NCBI GenBank assembly: GCA_902774115.1
Contig: CACYHH010000004.1
Location: 62,001-126,000, forward strand
DNA from: an uncultured Spirochaetales bacterium
Lineage (GTDB): Bacteria > UBP6 > UBA1177
Direction: 5' to 3'
Length of the DNA: 64,000 nt
The position numbers and the translations under genes are program-made. How positions within the stretch are numbered: the stretch's first letter is position 1; every line of letters begins with the position of its first letter. Positions 32,233-41,229 of this stretch are shown piece by piece. The notes under the pieces were generated by a model, which was not told the origin of the DNA, searched no databases, and saw only the letters and a program-made list of their open reading frames with translations.

Positions 32233-34611
32233 TTATCTCACGCATTTTACAGGATAATGATAATATCCATCCTTGTCTCTCCGCTCGATAATTCCTTCCT
32301 TGAAGTCCACATACCACGCTTCGTTGTCATAATAATAGTAATCATACTCGTCATAATAATCGTCGTCATCATCATAGTCGCGCACTTTTCTCAAACAATC
32401 ATCAGTTGTTGCAATATTGGTTGTGGAACTCCAGAAAATGGAATTCAGCTTTTCCATATCAGGGAAATAGGTGGCCATATCAGATTTTTCATAGTTTACG
32501 AGTGAAAAAAGTTCGTTTCTGTTCGGCAGTCTCCAGTCTGAATAACCTGCATATTCAAGGTTTTCGCAGTAGGCAAGAGCGTCAGCCCAATCCAGCAATG
32601 ACGGAGAATTCGACTTCTGCCAGATCAGATCTGTCGCAGGGTCTTTCACTGTTTCCTCTCCGTTGTTTTCCGATATTTCAAACTTTGAAGAATGCTCCTG
32701 TTTTTCTCCTTTCACGCATATAAAATCCATTTCATAGTCGGTGGAATTCACTTTGGTCATACCGATCCAAACCGCCAGAACATTTTCTCCGTACAAAGTC
32801 CCTGACATAAGGCGGTAAGCGCTTATTCCCAACTCAGACCAGAATTTAGGACCGCTGTAATCGTTTGTGTCGACAAGATTCACAAGTTCCCATATCTCGG
32901 GCAGCCGCCATCCCTCTCCAAGATTTTCGCAGTACGCTTTTGCATCCTCGTATTTCAGCTGTTTTTCAGTTGAGATCCATTTAAGACCTGTAGCGTGTTC
33001 TGCTATAATTCCGCCTGACGAAGTGAATTTTAGAGGCGTACAGGTTCTGCCTGCATACTGCGAATCCTGCCCGAAAAGTTCTTCCCCTTCTTCGGCGCAC
33101 GGCATTTCGTAATCTTTTGCTCCTTTACTTGTAGATTTATAATTTTCTTTTTTGTAGCAGAGCTTCTGCCCCGTGCAGATATTTTTTGAGACATCGATTT
33201 TTTCGCACTTTTTGCCGTCAGACCCCAAGCGATATCCTTCACGGCACTTCTTGCAATAATATGTTTTAAGGTTTTCCGCGATACAAATTTCACCCTCTTC
33301 GCACGAATCGGCTTTGCATGGGCTTGTACACTTTTTTCCGTCCCAGAAAAAACCTTCAGCGCAGGCGCAGAGGTATCTTTTCGCACTTTTCGGGAAACAC
33401 TCGTCCAAAGCGTTTTCAATATCTTTGCACGGATCGGATCTGCACGGATCTTCGACACATCCTTCGCCGTTCCAGAAAAAGCCGTCGTCGCAAAGTCCGC
33501 CGCCTCTGACGCAGAAAGTCCCGTATCCTATATTTTTTTCCCGGGTTTCGGTGTAGCCTCCGAGCGCTGAAAAGATATAAGCCTCTTCAGGGGATCCGAT
33601 CTTTGTCGAAGAAGACCAGAAAATATAAGGATAATCAGTAATTTCCACTGCAAATTTTCTGATTTCGTAATTATACATCGTGAAAAGTTCGTTTATGCTC
33701 GGCAGTCTCCAGTCGCTGAACCCTGCATATTCAAGATTTTCGCAGTAGAAAAGAGCTTCTTCCCAGTTTTTTTCCGTCTCAAGATTTTTCTGCCACAGCA
33801 ATTTGTAACGGGATCCTTCCAGAACCTCGTCTCCAGCTATCCTTTTCGTTACAAGCAATGAATAAGTATCATACTTTTCGCCCCTGACACAACGCAGGAT
33901 GTGTGTCTCATCCTGCTGTGCAATAGTTGTTTCAACATCGTATACGGACCCCTCTCCTGAATCGTTGTGGTCTTTGATAATATACGGGTAATAATTGCCC
34001 GAATAGTCGGAATAATCCGATGATAAAGTCCAGAAATAAAGATCCTTAGAACTGTTCTGCCGATATTCAAAACCGCTTTCTGCCGCCTCATCATCGTTCA
34101 ATCCGGCAATAGTGAAAGCTTCCGGAAGAGTTGGAAGCCGCCAGTCGCTGAAGCCGCCGTATTCAAGATCTTCGCAGAAATCAGATGCCTCATCCCAAGT
34201 TCTTTCGGAAAAAAATGAAGATGTCCACTCCAGTCCGGTATAGTTGTCAATTGTCACTTTTTCGTTTTCCACATCTGACTTTACCGAAAAATGTCTTTTA
34301 GTGCAGAAGCCGCGCTTTGAATACTGCGCATCCTGGCCATAAAATTTCTCTCCGTATTCAGGGCAAACTATTTCACCTTCGTTGTCATAGCACGAATCGA
34401 AATTCCGGCACACAAAGGCTTCATTCATCGCAGGATAAACAGGATAATCTTCGTCTTCGGTTTCTTCTTCATCTTCGTCTTTTCCGCTCTCTCCGTGCAG
34501 ACTGTCATCATCGTTTCCTTCCGGAAGTTTACCTCCCGAAGAAGAATTGCCGCAACCTGCAGTCATAAAAACCGCAGCAATAAAAATAATCAAAATGATG
34601 ATTTTTTTCAT
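32233..34611 (-). CDS. Large lipoprotein with repeated Lcl/DUF1566 modules and Cys-rich domain
   Basis: The lipobox is in LIIFIAAVFMTAGC, followed by an acidic Asp/Glu linker. Four modules share a signature: FCEDLEYGGFSDWRLPTLPE, YCENLEYAGFSDWRLPSINE, YCENLGEGWRLPEIWE and YCENLEYAGYSDWRLPNRNE. This is the Lcl/DUF1566 fold found in adhesins. Between modules two and three lies an EGF-like Cys-rich stretch (CVEDPCRSDPCKDIENALDE). The end is acidic with many Asp-Tyr repeats. A collagen- or host-binding adhesin role is known for Lcl, but here it is only inference. Start at 34611 has GGAGG upstream; 34632 is less likely. Confidence 0.8.
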   Translation of the reverse strand: MKKIIILIIFIAAVFMTAGCGNSSSGGKLPEGNDDDSLHGESGKDEDEEETEDEDYPVYPAMNEAFVCRNFDSCYDNEGEIVCPEYGEKFYGQDAQYSKRGFCTKRHFSVKSDVENEKVTIDNYTGLEWTSSFFSERTWDEASDFCEDLEYGGFSDWRLPTLPEAFTIAGLNDDEAAESGFEYRQNSSKDLYFWTLSSDYSDYSGNYYPYIIKDHNDSGEGSVYDVETTIAQQDETHILRCVRGEKYDTYSLLVTKRIAGDEVLEGSRYKLLWQKNLETEKNWEEALFYCENLEYAGFSDWRLPSINELFTMYNYEIRKFAVEITDYPYIFWSSSTKIGSPEEAYIFSALGGYTETREKNIGYGTFCVRGGGLCDDGFFWNGEGCVEDPCRSDPCKDIENALDECFPKSAKRYLCACAEGFFWDGKKCTSPCKADSCEEGEICIAENLKTYYCKKCREGYRLGSDGKKCEKIDVSKNICTGQKLCYKKENYKSTSKGAKDYEMPCAEEGEELFGQDSQYAGRTCTPLKFTSSGGIIAEHATGLKWISTEKQLKYEDAKAYCENLGEGWRLPEIWELVNLVDTNDYSGPKFWSELGISAYRLMSGTLYGENVLAVWIGMTKVNSTDYEMDFICVKGEKQEHSSKFEISENNGEETVKDPATDLIWQKSNSPSLLDWADALAYCENLEYAGYSDWRLPNRNELFSLVNYEKSDMATYFPDMEKLNSIFWSSTTNIATTDDCLRKVRDYDDDDDYYDEYDYYYYDNEAWYVDFKEGIIERRDKDGYYHYPVKCVR

Positions 34612-34687
34612 ACCTGACTCCTCCGCAGACACCGCAAAAACGGCAAGATTTTAAAGAAAAAATGCGGAAAAGGCAAACTTCAAAGGC

Positions 34688-34714
34688 AAAAAAAAGCCCC
34701 GGCGGACCGGGGCT
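34688..34714 (-). terminator. Terminator of the hnd operon
   Basis: AGCCCCGG (34695-34702), loop CGGA, CCGGGGCT (34707-34714), with a T-run on the minus strand. It lies 26 bases after the hndD stop. Confidence 0.88.
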
Positions 34715-34739
34715 GTAAAGTGGATCGAGCTTGAATCAA

Positions 34740-36518
34740 CTACTTGACTTCTTCGATTTTTACGCTCTTGTCAATGTAGTGAGTGTGAAGCTGTTCGTGT
34801 GCGAGATGGCTGTTCGGCTCACCGTAGTATTCTTTGTAAATTGCGATGATATCCGGGTTCTCGTGAGACTTTCTGATCGGTTTGCCAGCGTCTTCGCGGT
34901 AAATAGCTTCCATACGTTTAACGAGAATGTCACCGTTGCCGTGATGGTAGGGCTGACCTGCGCCGCCGATGCAGCCGCCTGTGCAAGCCATGACTTCGAT
35001 GAAGTGATAGCCGTTCGGGTTGCCTGCGCGGACTTCTTCCATGAGTTTGCGAGCATTTGCAAGGCCGTAGCAAACAGCGACTTTAACAGGAAGACCGTTA
35101 ACGTCGATTACAGCTTCTTTTATTCCGTCAAAACCACGAACTTCCATGAAGTCGATCTTCGGAAGTGTTTTGCCGGTATAAACTTCGTAAGCGGTACGAA
35201 GAGCAGCTTCCATAACGCCGCCTGTTGCTCCGAAGATAACAGCTGCACCTGTGGACTGTCCGAGCGGAGAATCGAAATCCTCTTCCGGAAGTTCTTTGAG
35301 GTCGATGTTGTACTGTTTGATCATGTGAGCGAGCTCGCGTGTTGTCAACGAGAAATCGACATCCTGATCTTTGCCGTTTCCGAGTTCAGGACGTGCAACT
35401 TCGCTCTTCTTAGCAAGGCACGGCATGATGGAAACAACGACCATATCTTCACGTTTTACGCCGATTTTGTTAGCGAAGTAGTTCTTTGCGACTGCGCCGA
35501 ACATACCCTGCGGAGATTTAGCGGTTGACGGGTAGTCAAGAAGATCCGGGAAATTCTTCTCATAGAATGTTACCCATGCCGGGCAGCATGATGTGAAGAG
35601 CGGAAGTTTGACATCCTTGTCGCCTGCGAGGAATTTCTTTACACGGCCGAGGAACTCAGTTCCTTCTTCCATGATGGTAAGGTCAGCAGACCAGTCGGTA
35701 TCGAATACATAGTTGAAGCCGAGTCTTCTCAATGCTGCAGCCATTTTGCCGGTAACGATCGTTCCGGGTTCCATGCCGAACTCTTCGCCGAGAGCGACTC
35801 TGACTGCCGGAGCTGTCTGAACGACAACTGTCTTGGTCGGGTCGTTGAGAGCTTTTACTACATCGCCGATGTTGTCAACGAGTGTAAGAGCGCCTACCGG
35901 GCAGACCTGGACGCACTGTCCGCAGTTTACACATGAGGATTCGCCGAGAGCAGCTTCGAATGCCGGAGCTACGACTGCCGGGAAACCGCGGTGAACAGCC
36001 GAAAGAGCACCGACGCTCTGGATGTTCGAGCACATCGATTCGCAGCGGCGGCACATGATGCATTTGTCTACATCACGGTAAACCGAAAGGGTGCTGTCCT
36101 TTTTGTATGTCGACTGGATACCTTTGAAAGGAATCTCGCGGATACCGAGTGTTGCTGCGAGGCTCTGAAGTTCGCAGTCACCCGATTTCGCGCACTGGAG
36201 ACAATCATTCGGATGGTCGGAAAGAAGAAGTTCTACGATTGTCTTTCTTGCGTTGAGAACTCTTGCGGATGTCGTTTTGATGACCATACCGTCTCTAACG
36301 TCCGTAGCACAAGCGGGAACGAGGTTTCCTTTTCCGCCTTCCATTTCGACGACACAAACACGGCAGGAAGCGGGCTTGTTTACAAAGTTGATCGGTTTAA
36401 GATTCATGTGGCAGAGCGTCGGGATTTTGATGCCGTTTCTTTTTGCGGCTTCAAGAACCGTTATTCCGTTCTCGACTTCGTAAACTCTACCGTCGATTGT
36501 AATTTTTATCATATCCAT
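34740..36518 (-). CDS. hndD: [FeFe] hydrogenase catalytic subunit, HndD-type
   Basis: Reduces protons to H2 or oxidises H2. Domains in order: N-terminal [2Fe-2S] ferredoxin (CHMNLKPINFVNKPASCRVC), His-Cys cluster region (HPNDCLQCAKSGDCELQ), two [4Fe-4S] clusters (CIMCRRCESMC; CVNCGQCVQVCP), and the H-cluster domain. The H-cluster motifs FTSCCPAWVTFYE, MPCLAKKSE and MACTGGCIGGAG are all complete, as expected for an active enzyme. A small-subunit-like end follows (AIYREDAGKPIRKSHENP). It is last in the minus-strand order HndA-B-C-D, a NAD(P)-linked, possibly electron-bifurcating complex in fermenters. GGAG precedes the ATG. Confidence 0.95.
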   Translation of the reverse strand: MDMIKITIDGRVYEVENGITVLEAAKRNGIKIPTLCHMNLKPINFVNKPASCRVCVVEMEGGKGNLVPACATDVRDGMVIKTTSARVLNARKTIVELLLSDHPNDCLQCAKSGDCELQSLAATLGIREIPFKGIQSTYKKDSTLSVYRDVDKCIMCRRCESMCSNIQSVGALSAVHRGFPAVVAPAFEAALGESSCVNCGQCVQVCPVGALTLVDNIGDVVKALNDPTKTVVVQTAPAVRVALGEEFGMEPGTIVTGKMAAALRRLGFNYVFDTDWSADLTIMEEGTEFLGRVKKFLAGDKDVKLPLFTSCCPAWVTFYEKNFPDLLDYPSTAKSPQGMFGAVAKNYFANKIGVKREDMVVVSIMPCLAKKSEVARPELGNGKDQDVDFSLTTRELAHMIKQYNIDLKELPEEDFDSPLGQSTGAAVIFGATGGVMEAALRTAYEVYTGKTLPKIDFMEVRGFDGIKEAVIDVNGLPVKVAVCYGLANARKLMEEVRAGNPNGYHFIEVMACTGGCIGGAGQPYHHGNGDILVKRMEAIYREDAGKPIRKSHENPDIIAIYKEYYGEPNSHLAHEQLHTHYIDKSVKIEEVK

Positions 36519-36533
36519 GTGTTTCTCCTTTGC

Positions 36534-38330
36534 CTACTGTTTGCTAATTGCGCCAAATTTACATGTATCGATGCAGGTTCCGCATTTGATACATTTTTCC
36601 TGGTCGATCGTCTGAGGCTGTTTTACAACGCCGGTAATTGCGTTGACCGGGCACTTTCTTGCGCATGCCGTGCAGCCTATGCACTTCTCAGGATTGATGA
36701 CATAGCTGAGAAGGTCCTTGCACTGTCCAGCCGGGCATTTTTTGTCTTTTACGTGAGCAAGGTACTCATCGTAGAAGTTGTCAAGAGTAGAAATAACAGG
36801 GTTCGGAGCCGTCTGACCAAGTCCGCAGAGAGCGGTGTCTTTGATGACGTTTGCAAGATTCTTGAGGGTATCAAGATCTTCCATAGTTCCGTTGCCTTTG
36901 ATTATCTTGTCGAGGATCTCGTTCATTCTCTTGTTGCCGACACGGCACGGAGTGCATTTGCCGCAGGATTCGTCGACTGTGAAGTCGAGGTAGAATTTTG
37001 CGATCGAAACCATGCAGTTGTCTTCGTCCATAACGATCATACCGCCGGAACCCATGATCGATTTAGCCGCTGCAAGGCTCTCGTAGTCAACCGGAGTGTC
37101 AAGGTGTTTTTCTGTCAGGCAGCCGCCCGAAGGTCCGCCGGTCTGAACAGCTTTGAATTTTTTGCCGCCTTTGATTCCGCCGCCGATTTCATAAATGATC
37201 TCGCGGAGAGTCGTTCCCATCGGAACTTCGATAAGACCGACGTTGTTGATCTTGCCGGCAAGCGCGAAAACCTTCGTACCTTTCGATTTTTCGGTTCCGA
37301 TCTTGCTGAACCAGTCAGCGCCCTTGAGGTAGATGACAGGAACGTTAGCGAAAGTCTCGACGTTGTTTACGTTGGAGGGCATTCCGTTGTAGCCTTTTAC
37401 AGCCGGGAACGGAGGTTTGATCGTCGGTTCGCCTCTCTGGCCTTCCATCGAGTGGATAAGAGCTGTTTCTTCGCCGCATACGAATGCGCCTGCGCCGTAT
37501 CTGAGCTCGATGTCGAACTCGAAATCTTTCCCGAGGATGTCTTTGCCGAGAAGACCGTATTCACGAGCCTGGTCGATTGCGATCTGAAGTCTTCTGATTG
37601 CAAGCGGATATTCAGCTCTGATGTAAACAAGACCTTTCGTTGCGCCGATGCAGTATCCGCAGATAGCCATAGCTTCGATGATCGAGTGCGGGTCGCCTTC
37701 GAGTATCGATCTGTCCATGAATGCACCCGGGTCGCCTTCGTCAGCGTTGCAGATGACGTATTTCTGTTCAGCGTTCGGAACGAGTGTTCTTGCAAGTTCC
37801 CATTTTTTGCCGGTCGGGAAACCTGCGCCGCCTCTGCCGCGGAGACCTGACTTTTTCATTTCTTCGATAGCCTGTTCCGGAGTCATTTCGTCAAGGACTT
37901 TGCCGAGAGCAGCGTAACCGTCTCTTGCGATGTATTCACGGATGTCTTCAGGATTGATGAAACCGCAGTTTCTGAGAGCGACTCTCATCTGTTTCTTGTA
38001 GAAACCCATGTGTTTTGAATCGGCAATGTGAGCGTTTGCTTTCGGGTCGGTGTAGAGAAGTCTCTCGACCTTTCTACCTTTAATAATGTGTTCATTTACG
38101 ATGTTCTCGACATCTTCTTCCTTGACCTGAACGTAGAAAGTGTTGTCGGGAAGTATTTTAACGATGGGGCCTTTTTCGCAGAAGCCGAAGCAGCCTGTGG
38201 TGATGACCTGGACATCGTTGATGTTCTTTTCTTTAAGAACGGCTTCGAATTTTCTTACTATGCCTGCGCTGTTCGAAGCTTTGCAGCCTGTACCGCCGCA
38301 GCAGAGAATATGAAATCTGTAATGTGTCAT
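36534..38330 (-). CDS. hndC: NuoF-like hydrogenase subunit, HndC-type
   Basis: Carries the NAD(P)H and FMN site of the hydrogenase complex. The N-terminal thioredoxin-like [2Fe-2S] domain shows CCGGTGCKASNS and TTGCFGFCEKGP. The flavin/NAD domain has GLRGRGGAGFPTGKKWE and VICNADEGDPGAFMDR. The cluster domain has ESCGKCTPCRVGNKRM. Two C-terminal [4Fe-4S] clusters (CIGCTACARKCP; CIKCGTCIDTCK) complete it, a layout typical of HndC/HydB. I start at 38330 because GGGAG lies seven bases upstream; a TTG at 38336 is the other option. Spacing to hndD is 15 bases. Confidence 0.94.
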   Translation of the reverse strand: MTHYRFHILCCGGTGCKASNSAGIVRKFEAVLKEKNINDVQVITTGCFGFCEKGPIVKILPDNTFYVQVKEEDVENIVNEHIIKGRKVERLLYTDPKANAHIADSKHMGFYKKQMRVALRNCGFINPEDIREYIARDGYAALGKVLDEMTPEQAIEEMKKSGLRGRGGAGFPTGKKWELARTLVPNAEQKYVICNADEGDPGAFMDRSILEGDPHSIIEAMAICGYCIGATKGLVYIRAEYPLAIRRLQIAIDQAREYGLLGKDILGKDFEFDIELRYGAGAFVCGEETALIHSMEGQRGEPTIKPPFPAVKGYNGMPSNVNNVETFANVPVIYLKGADWFSKIGTEKSKGTKVFALAGKINNVGLIEVPMGTTLREIIYEIGGGIKGGKKFKAVQTGGPSGGCLTEKHLDTPVDYESLAAAKSIMGSGGMIVMDEDNCMVSIAKFYLDFTVDESCGKCTPCRVGNKRMNEILDKIIKGNGTMEDLDTLKNLANVIKDTALCGLGQTAPNPVISTLDNFYDEYLAHVKDKKCPAGQCKDLLSYVINPEKCIGCTACARKCPVNAITGVVKQPQTIDQEKCIKCGTCIDTCKFGAISKQ

Positions 38331-38342
38331 GCTCAAACTCCC

Positions 38343-38732
38343 TTATTTAACCGTTTCGTAATTAACCGGGATGATACCTTCTACGAGCTCGCCGTTCTTG
38401 ATGTATTTTTCAAGAATTTCGCTAGCTTTTTCGACATTTACATGACCGAAAACGATAGGATCTTTGCCGGGAAGTTTAACTTCGATCGTCGGTTCTGCAT
38501 AGCAGTATCCCATGCAGCCTGTCTGGGTTACAACCGCCTTGATTCCCTGTTTGTCGAGTTCTTCAAGGTAGAAATCCATAACTTCTTTAGCGCCGCTTGC
38601 GATTCCGCATGTAGCCATAGCGACTTTGATCTGGATAAGGGAATCGACATTGTCTCCGTTCTCTCTGAGAGAAACGGTGTTTTTGAATTCCGAGCTCATT
38701 TTTTTGAGATCAGCAAGTGATTTTACCGCCAT
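38343..38732 (-). CDS. hndB: Thioredoxin-like [2Fe-2S] hydrogenase subunit, HndB-type
   Basis: A 129-residue ferredoxin-like protein with the thioredoxin-fold cluster ligands ATCGIASGAKEVMDFYLEEL (first Cys), TQTGCMGYCYAEP (two Cys) and a short C-terminal domain. In HndABCD it relays electrons between the NuoE-like and NuoF-like subunits. AGGAGGG stands five bases before the ATG. It lies 12 bases before hndC and is in one operon with it. Confidence 0.88.
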   Translation of the reverse strand: MAVKSLADLKKMSSEFKNTVSLRENGDNVDSLIQIKVAMATCGIASGAKEVMDFYLEELDKQGIKAVVTQTGCMGYCYAEPTIEVKLPGKDPIVFGHVNVEKASEILEKYIKNGELVEGIIPVNYETVK

Positions 38733-38741
38733 TTTACCCTC

Positions 38742-39221
38742 CTACTTTCTGTATTCGTCAAGGATTGCTTTAACCTGATTCGGCGTTACGCGCGGATAAA
38801 CTTTTTCGCCGATCAAAATAACCGGAGCGAGACCGCATGCGCCGACACATCTGAGGCAGTCAAGCGAGAAAAGACCGTCCGGGGTAACTTCGCCGGGCTT
38901 GATGCCAAGAATTCTTTCGACTTCGTGAAGGATGCCTTCTGCGCCTCTGACGTAGCAAGCCGTTCCAAGGCAGATCGAAATCGGGTGTTTTCCCTTCGGA
39001 ACCATTGTGAAGAACGAGTAGAATGAAACTACACCGTAAACTTTTGCGACCGGAACTTTAAGCTCTTCCGCGATGACCATCTGGACTTCTGCCGGAAGGT
39101 AACCGATCTTTTCCTGAGTCTTTTTAAGGACATTGATAAGCTGTCCTTTCTCGTAATTGAAAGAAGCGCAAACTTCTTTGATTTCTTTCAAATACTGAGA
39201 ATTGATTTTAATCGTTGCCAT
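38742..39221 (-). CDS. hndA: NuoE-like [2Fe-2S] hydrogenase subunit, HndA-type
   Basis: The first gene of the hydrogenase operon encodes a 159-residue NuoE-like protein. It has KTQEKIGYLPAEVQMVIAEEL at the N-terminus, then the four-Cys [2Fe-2S] site ICLGTACYVRGAEGIL and DCLRCVGACGLAPVI. It should dock the NADH side to the other subunits. AAGGAGG lies before the ATG. The 5' leader extends to the promoter at 39285-39312. Confidence 0.92.
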   Translation of the reverse strand: MATIKINSQYLKEIKEVCASFNYEKGQLINVLKKTQEKIGYLPAEVQMVIAEELKVPVAKVYGVVSFYSFFTMVPKGKHPISICLGTACYVRGAEGILHEVERILGIKPGEVTPDGLFSLDCLRCVGACGLAPVILIGEKVYPRVTPNQVKAILDEYRK

Positions 39222-39284
39222 ACTAACAAGCCTCCTTGTCTGAAAATAAAGAAACTTTCAATTACTAAATAAACCGCGGCGAAA

Positions 39285-39312
39285 CATACAACAATAAAAG
39301 GGCGGCTGTCAA
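39285..39312 (-). promoter_or_regulatory. Likely hnd operon promoter
   Basis: Minus strand TTGACA (39312-39307), 16 bases, TGTATG (39290-39285). The -10 is weak, but the -35 is perfect and the spacing matches other promoters here. Confidence 0.45.
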
Positions 39313-39366
39313 CTTTAATTTTAAAAAATAATTTCAATAATTAAATCAATGATTTGCCGCTGACTT

Positions 39367-39449
39367 GCCGCCAACAATCTTGTCGTCGTTGTGCCGCCGT
39401 CGATATTTCGATATATCGATATTTCGACATTTCGAACAAGATTGGCGGC
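39367..39449. repeat. Long imperfect palindrome with TCGATA core
   Basis: GCCGCCAACAATCTTGT and ACAAGATTGGCGGC are outer arms (one has a 3-base bulge), and the core repeats TCGATATTTCGATATATCG. The core is homologous, inverted, to that at 50558-50623. It lies downstream of the HATPase gene at 39464. Confidence 0.65.
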
Positions 39450-39463
39450 GGCCAGAAAGAAAA

Positions 39464-40009
39464 TTAATCGACTCCGATCTCTTTGAGATTTTCGTTGATC
39501 ATTCCGATGAGATAGTTGATGACTTCGGGGCTTTGGATCGGCATTCCGTCAAGCGCCTCGTTGACTTCGTCGGTATCGAAAACGTAGCTTTTTCCGTTTT
39601 TCGTGTGGGTGTAGACAAAGCGGATCTCGGGGTTCGAGGCGACTGTCTGGACAAAAACCGCGGCGACGCTTCCCAGGATCGGCCTGTCGATGTTGTCGTG
39701 CTGCATCGTCGCCTTGATCACGGTGCCTACTCCGACTTCGGAAGTGATTTCGAGGTGTCCGCCGCTCTGCTCGGCCGTGTGTTTGAAAAGAGGAACGCCG
39801 AGCCCGACTTTCCGTGTCGTGCGGCTTGTCGTGAAAGGATCCGTCACTTTCGCCAGAAGTTCCGGCGACATCCCGCAGCCGTCATCCTTGATTTCTATCG
39901 AATAGACATTTTTTACAGTGTCTTCGAAAATGTTGAGATCTATTCTCTTCGCCTTTGCGCGGGTCGAATTCTGAAGAATGTCGAGAATATGCAGAGCAAG
40001 TTCCTTCAT
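39464..40009 (-). CDS. HATPase-domain protein of the hydrogenase regulatory set
   Basis: A 181-residue protein with a GHKL ATPase domain: LHILDILQNSTRAKAKRIDL (N-box), IKDDGCGMSPELLA (G1), and GLGVPLFKHTAEQSGGHLEI (G2). There is no dimerisation helix with a phospho-accepting His, so it is not a complete sensor kinase. Proteins of this type travel with PHP and DRTGG proteins beside [FeFe] hydrogenases in fermenters. Its start overlaps the PHP stop (ATGA), so they are coupled. It may phosphorylate an unknown partner or act as a nucleotide switch. Confidence 0.8.
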   Translation of the reverse strand: MKELALHILDILQNSTRAKAKRIDLNIFEDTVKNVYSIEIKDDGCGMSPELLAKVTDPFTTSRTTRKVGLGVPLFKHTAEQSGGHLEITSEVGVGTVIKATMQHDNIDRPILGSVAAVFVQTVASNPEIRFVYTHTKNGKSYVFDTDEVNEALDGMPIQSPEVINYLIGMINENLKEIGVD

Positions 40010-40746
40010 TTTGTGATAACCCTCCTTCCGTTTTCGCCGTGAAGCGCCATTTTTATTTCGGCGAAACTTCTTTTTTCGATTTCAAAAACAGATGCGATCT
40101 TTCCGACATCGCCGGGAATGTGGGCGTCGCTTGCCGTCGTGATGTTGAAACCTTTCACGAACGGATTTTCGGCTAAAAATTTCTCTCTCGTGATGTGCCT
40201 CGAAATCTCGACCGCGTCAGGTTTCAAGTCCGGCGGAATGAAACCGAGCTGCCCGAGAAGGCTGTTCACGGTCTTGTTGATGTGCGCCGGAATAAAGATC
40301 CCGCCTAACGAGTGGACGAACTTTTCAGCCGCTTCGATATCCTGATCTATTGCGGCGATAAGAAGATTTTCCTCTTCGTAAATTATCTCCTCAGCCTCGT
40401 TCACGACAACCTGATATCCCATTTTTTCGGGATTGTTCGGCACTTTTATCAGGTGTTCGTCGAGATAATTCTGAAAAACCGCGAGTTTTTCGTCGTCTTC
40501 CATGAATGCAAGGCAGTGGATCTCCTCTTTCGTGTTTATTTCGGCGCCGCAGAGAACGAAAATCCCGTATTTTTTCGCCATATCGCGGATGATCGTCGAC
40601 TGCCTCGTCGAATTGTGGTCGGCTATCCCGATGATATCGAGAGCCTTTTCAGCAGCCGCTTCGAGGATCGCCGCAGGGCTCATTTCAAGCGAGCCGCACG
40701 GGGAAAGCAGCGTGTGGATGTGAAGATCCGCCCGGTACTGGTTCAT
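40006..40746 (-). CDS. PHP-domain phosphoesterase of the hydrogenase regulatory set
   Basis: A 246-residue PHP-fold metal phosphoesterase: RADLHIHTLLSPCG (H-x-H), IGIADHNSTRQ (D-H-N), FVLCGAEINTKEE and ITTASDAHIPGDVG (D-A-H) supply the metal ligands. The substrate is unknown. Proteins with this set lie next to DRTGG and HATPase genes in hydrogenase loci, so a regulatory phosphatase or nucleotide hydrolase is likely. It follows the DRTGG gene after four bases and overlaps the HATPase gene. Confidence 0.85.
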   Translation of the reverse strand: MNQYRADLHIHTLLSPCGSLEMSPAAILEAAAEKALDIIGIADHNSTRQSTIIRDMAKKYGIFVLCGAEINTKEEIHCLAFMEDDEKLAVFQNYLDEHLIKVPNNPEKMGYQVVVNEAEEIIYEEENLLIAAIDQDIEAAEKFVHSLGGIFIPAHINKTVNSLLGQLGFIPPDLKPDAVEISRHITREKFLAENPFVKGFNITTASDAHIPGDVGKIASVFEIEKRSFAEIKMALHGENGRRVITK

Positions 40747-40750
40747 CGCT

Positions 40751-41083
40751 TTACTTTATAAGTTCGTAAATTTTACCGGAAATCGTGAAGGCGTTCTCTT
40801 TTGTGCCGAGAACCGCGATCCCCTCGTCCTCAGCCGATTCGAGCATCTCGGGTTCGGGCGAGATTCCCTTTACCAGAACGACTGCCGCAAGCTCTTTGAG
40901 AGAAGCTATCGCCGTGACGTTTTTATGCGACTGTACCGTGACCAGAACGTTTCCGTCCTTCGCAGTTCCCATTACATCGCTCAGCAAGTCGCCCGTGTAA
41001 CCGCCCGAAATTTCCTTTTCCAGATCGCCTTTTTCGGTAAAAACCTTAAGATTTAGTTTTTCAACAAGTTCCTTAACTTTCAT
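40751..41083 (-). CDS. DRTGG-domain protein of the hydrogenase regulatory set
   Basis: A 110-residue single DRTGG domain: EKEISGGYTGDLLSDVMGTA and GNVLVTVQSHKNVTAIASL match the family's core, and LVKGISPEPEMLESAEDEGI its second half. DRTGG domains sit with CBS domains and phosphotransacetylases in other proteins and are thought to sense metabolites. This is the first gene of DRTGG-PHP-HATPase on the minus strand. A second DRTGG protein at 52445-52789 shares the layout. Confidence 0.8.
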   Translation of the reverse strand: MKVKELVEKLNLKVFTEKGDLEKEISGGYTGDLLSDVMGTAKDGNVLVTVQSHKNVTAIASLKELAAVVLVKGISPEPEMLESAEDEGIAVLGTKENAFTISGKIYELIK

Positions 41084-41191
41084 ATTTCACTCCGTCAAAA
41101 ATCAAAAAAACCGCGTTATGATACGGAAATTTTTCAGAAAGTGAAGATTGATTTTTACAGAATTAAAAAAGATGGGGTTTGATCATCAGAT

Positions 41192-41229
41192 TTTAGATAA
41201 ACAGCATCGAACAGCCGTCGGATTTGCTT
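41192..41229. repeat. 38-bp direct repeat, copy 1 (downstream of the AbiEii gene)
   Basis: TTTAGATAAACAGCATCGA and the following ACAGCCGTCGGATTTGCTT match 43024-43061 at 36 of 38 bases. On the minus strand it reads KSDGCSMLFI-stop. It touches the AbiEii stop codon. Confidence 0.9.

Noticed and set aside
35991-37850. A 619-codon open frame on the + strand opposite hndD and hndC
   Set aside because: It is antisense to two genes with full cluster and flavin motifs, has no ribosome site and no recognisable domain; long antisense frames arise from their codon use.
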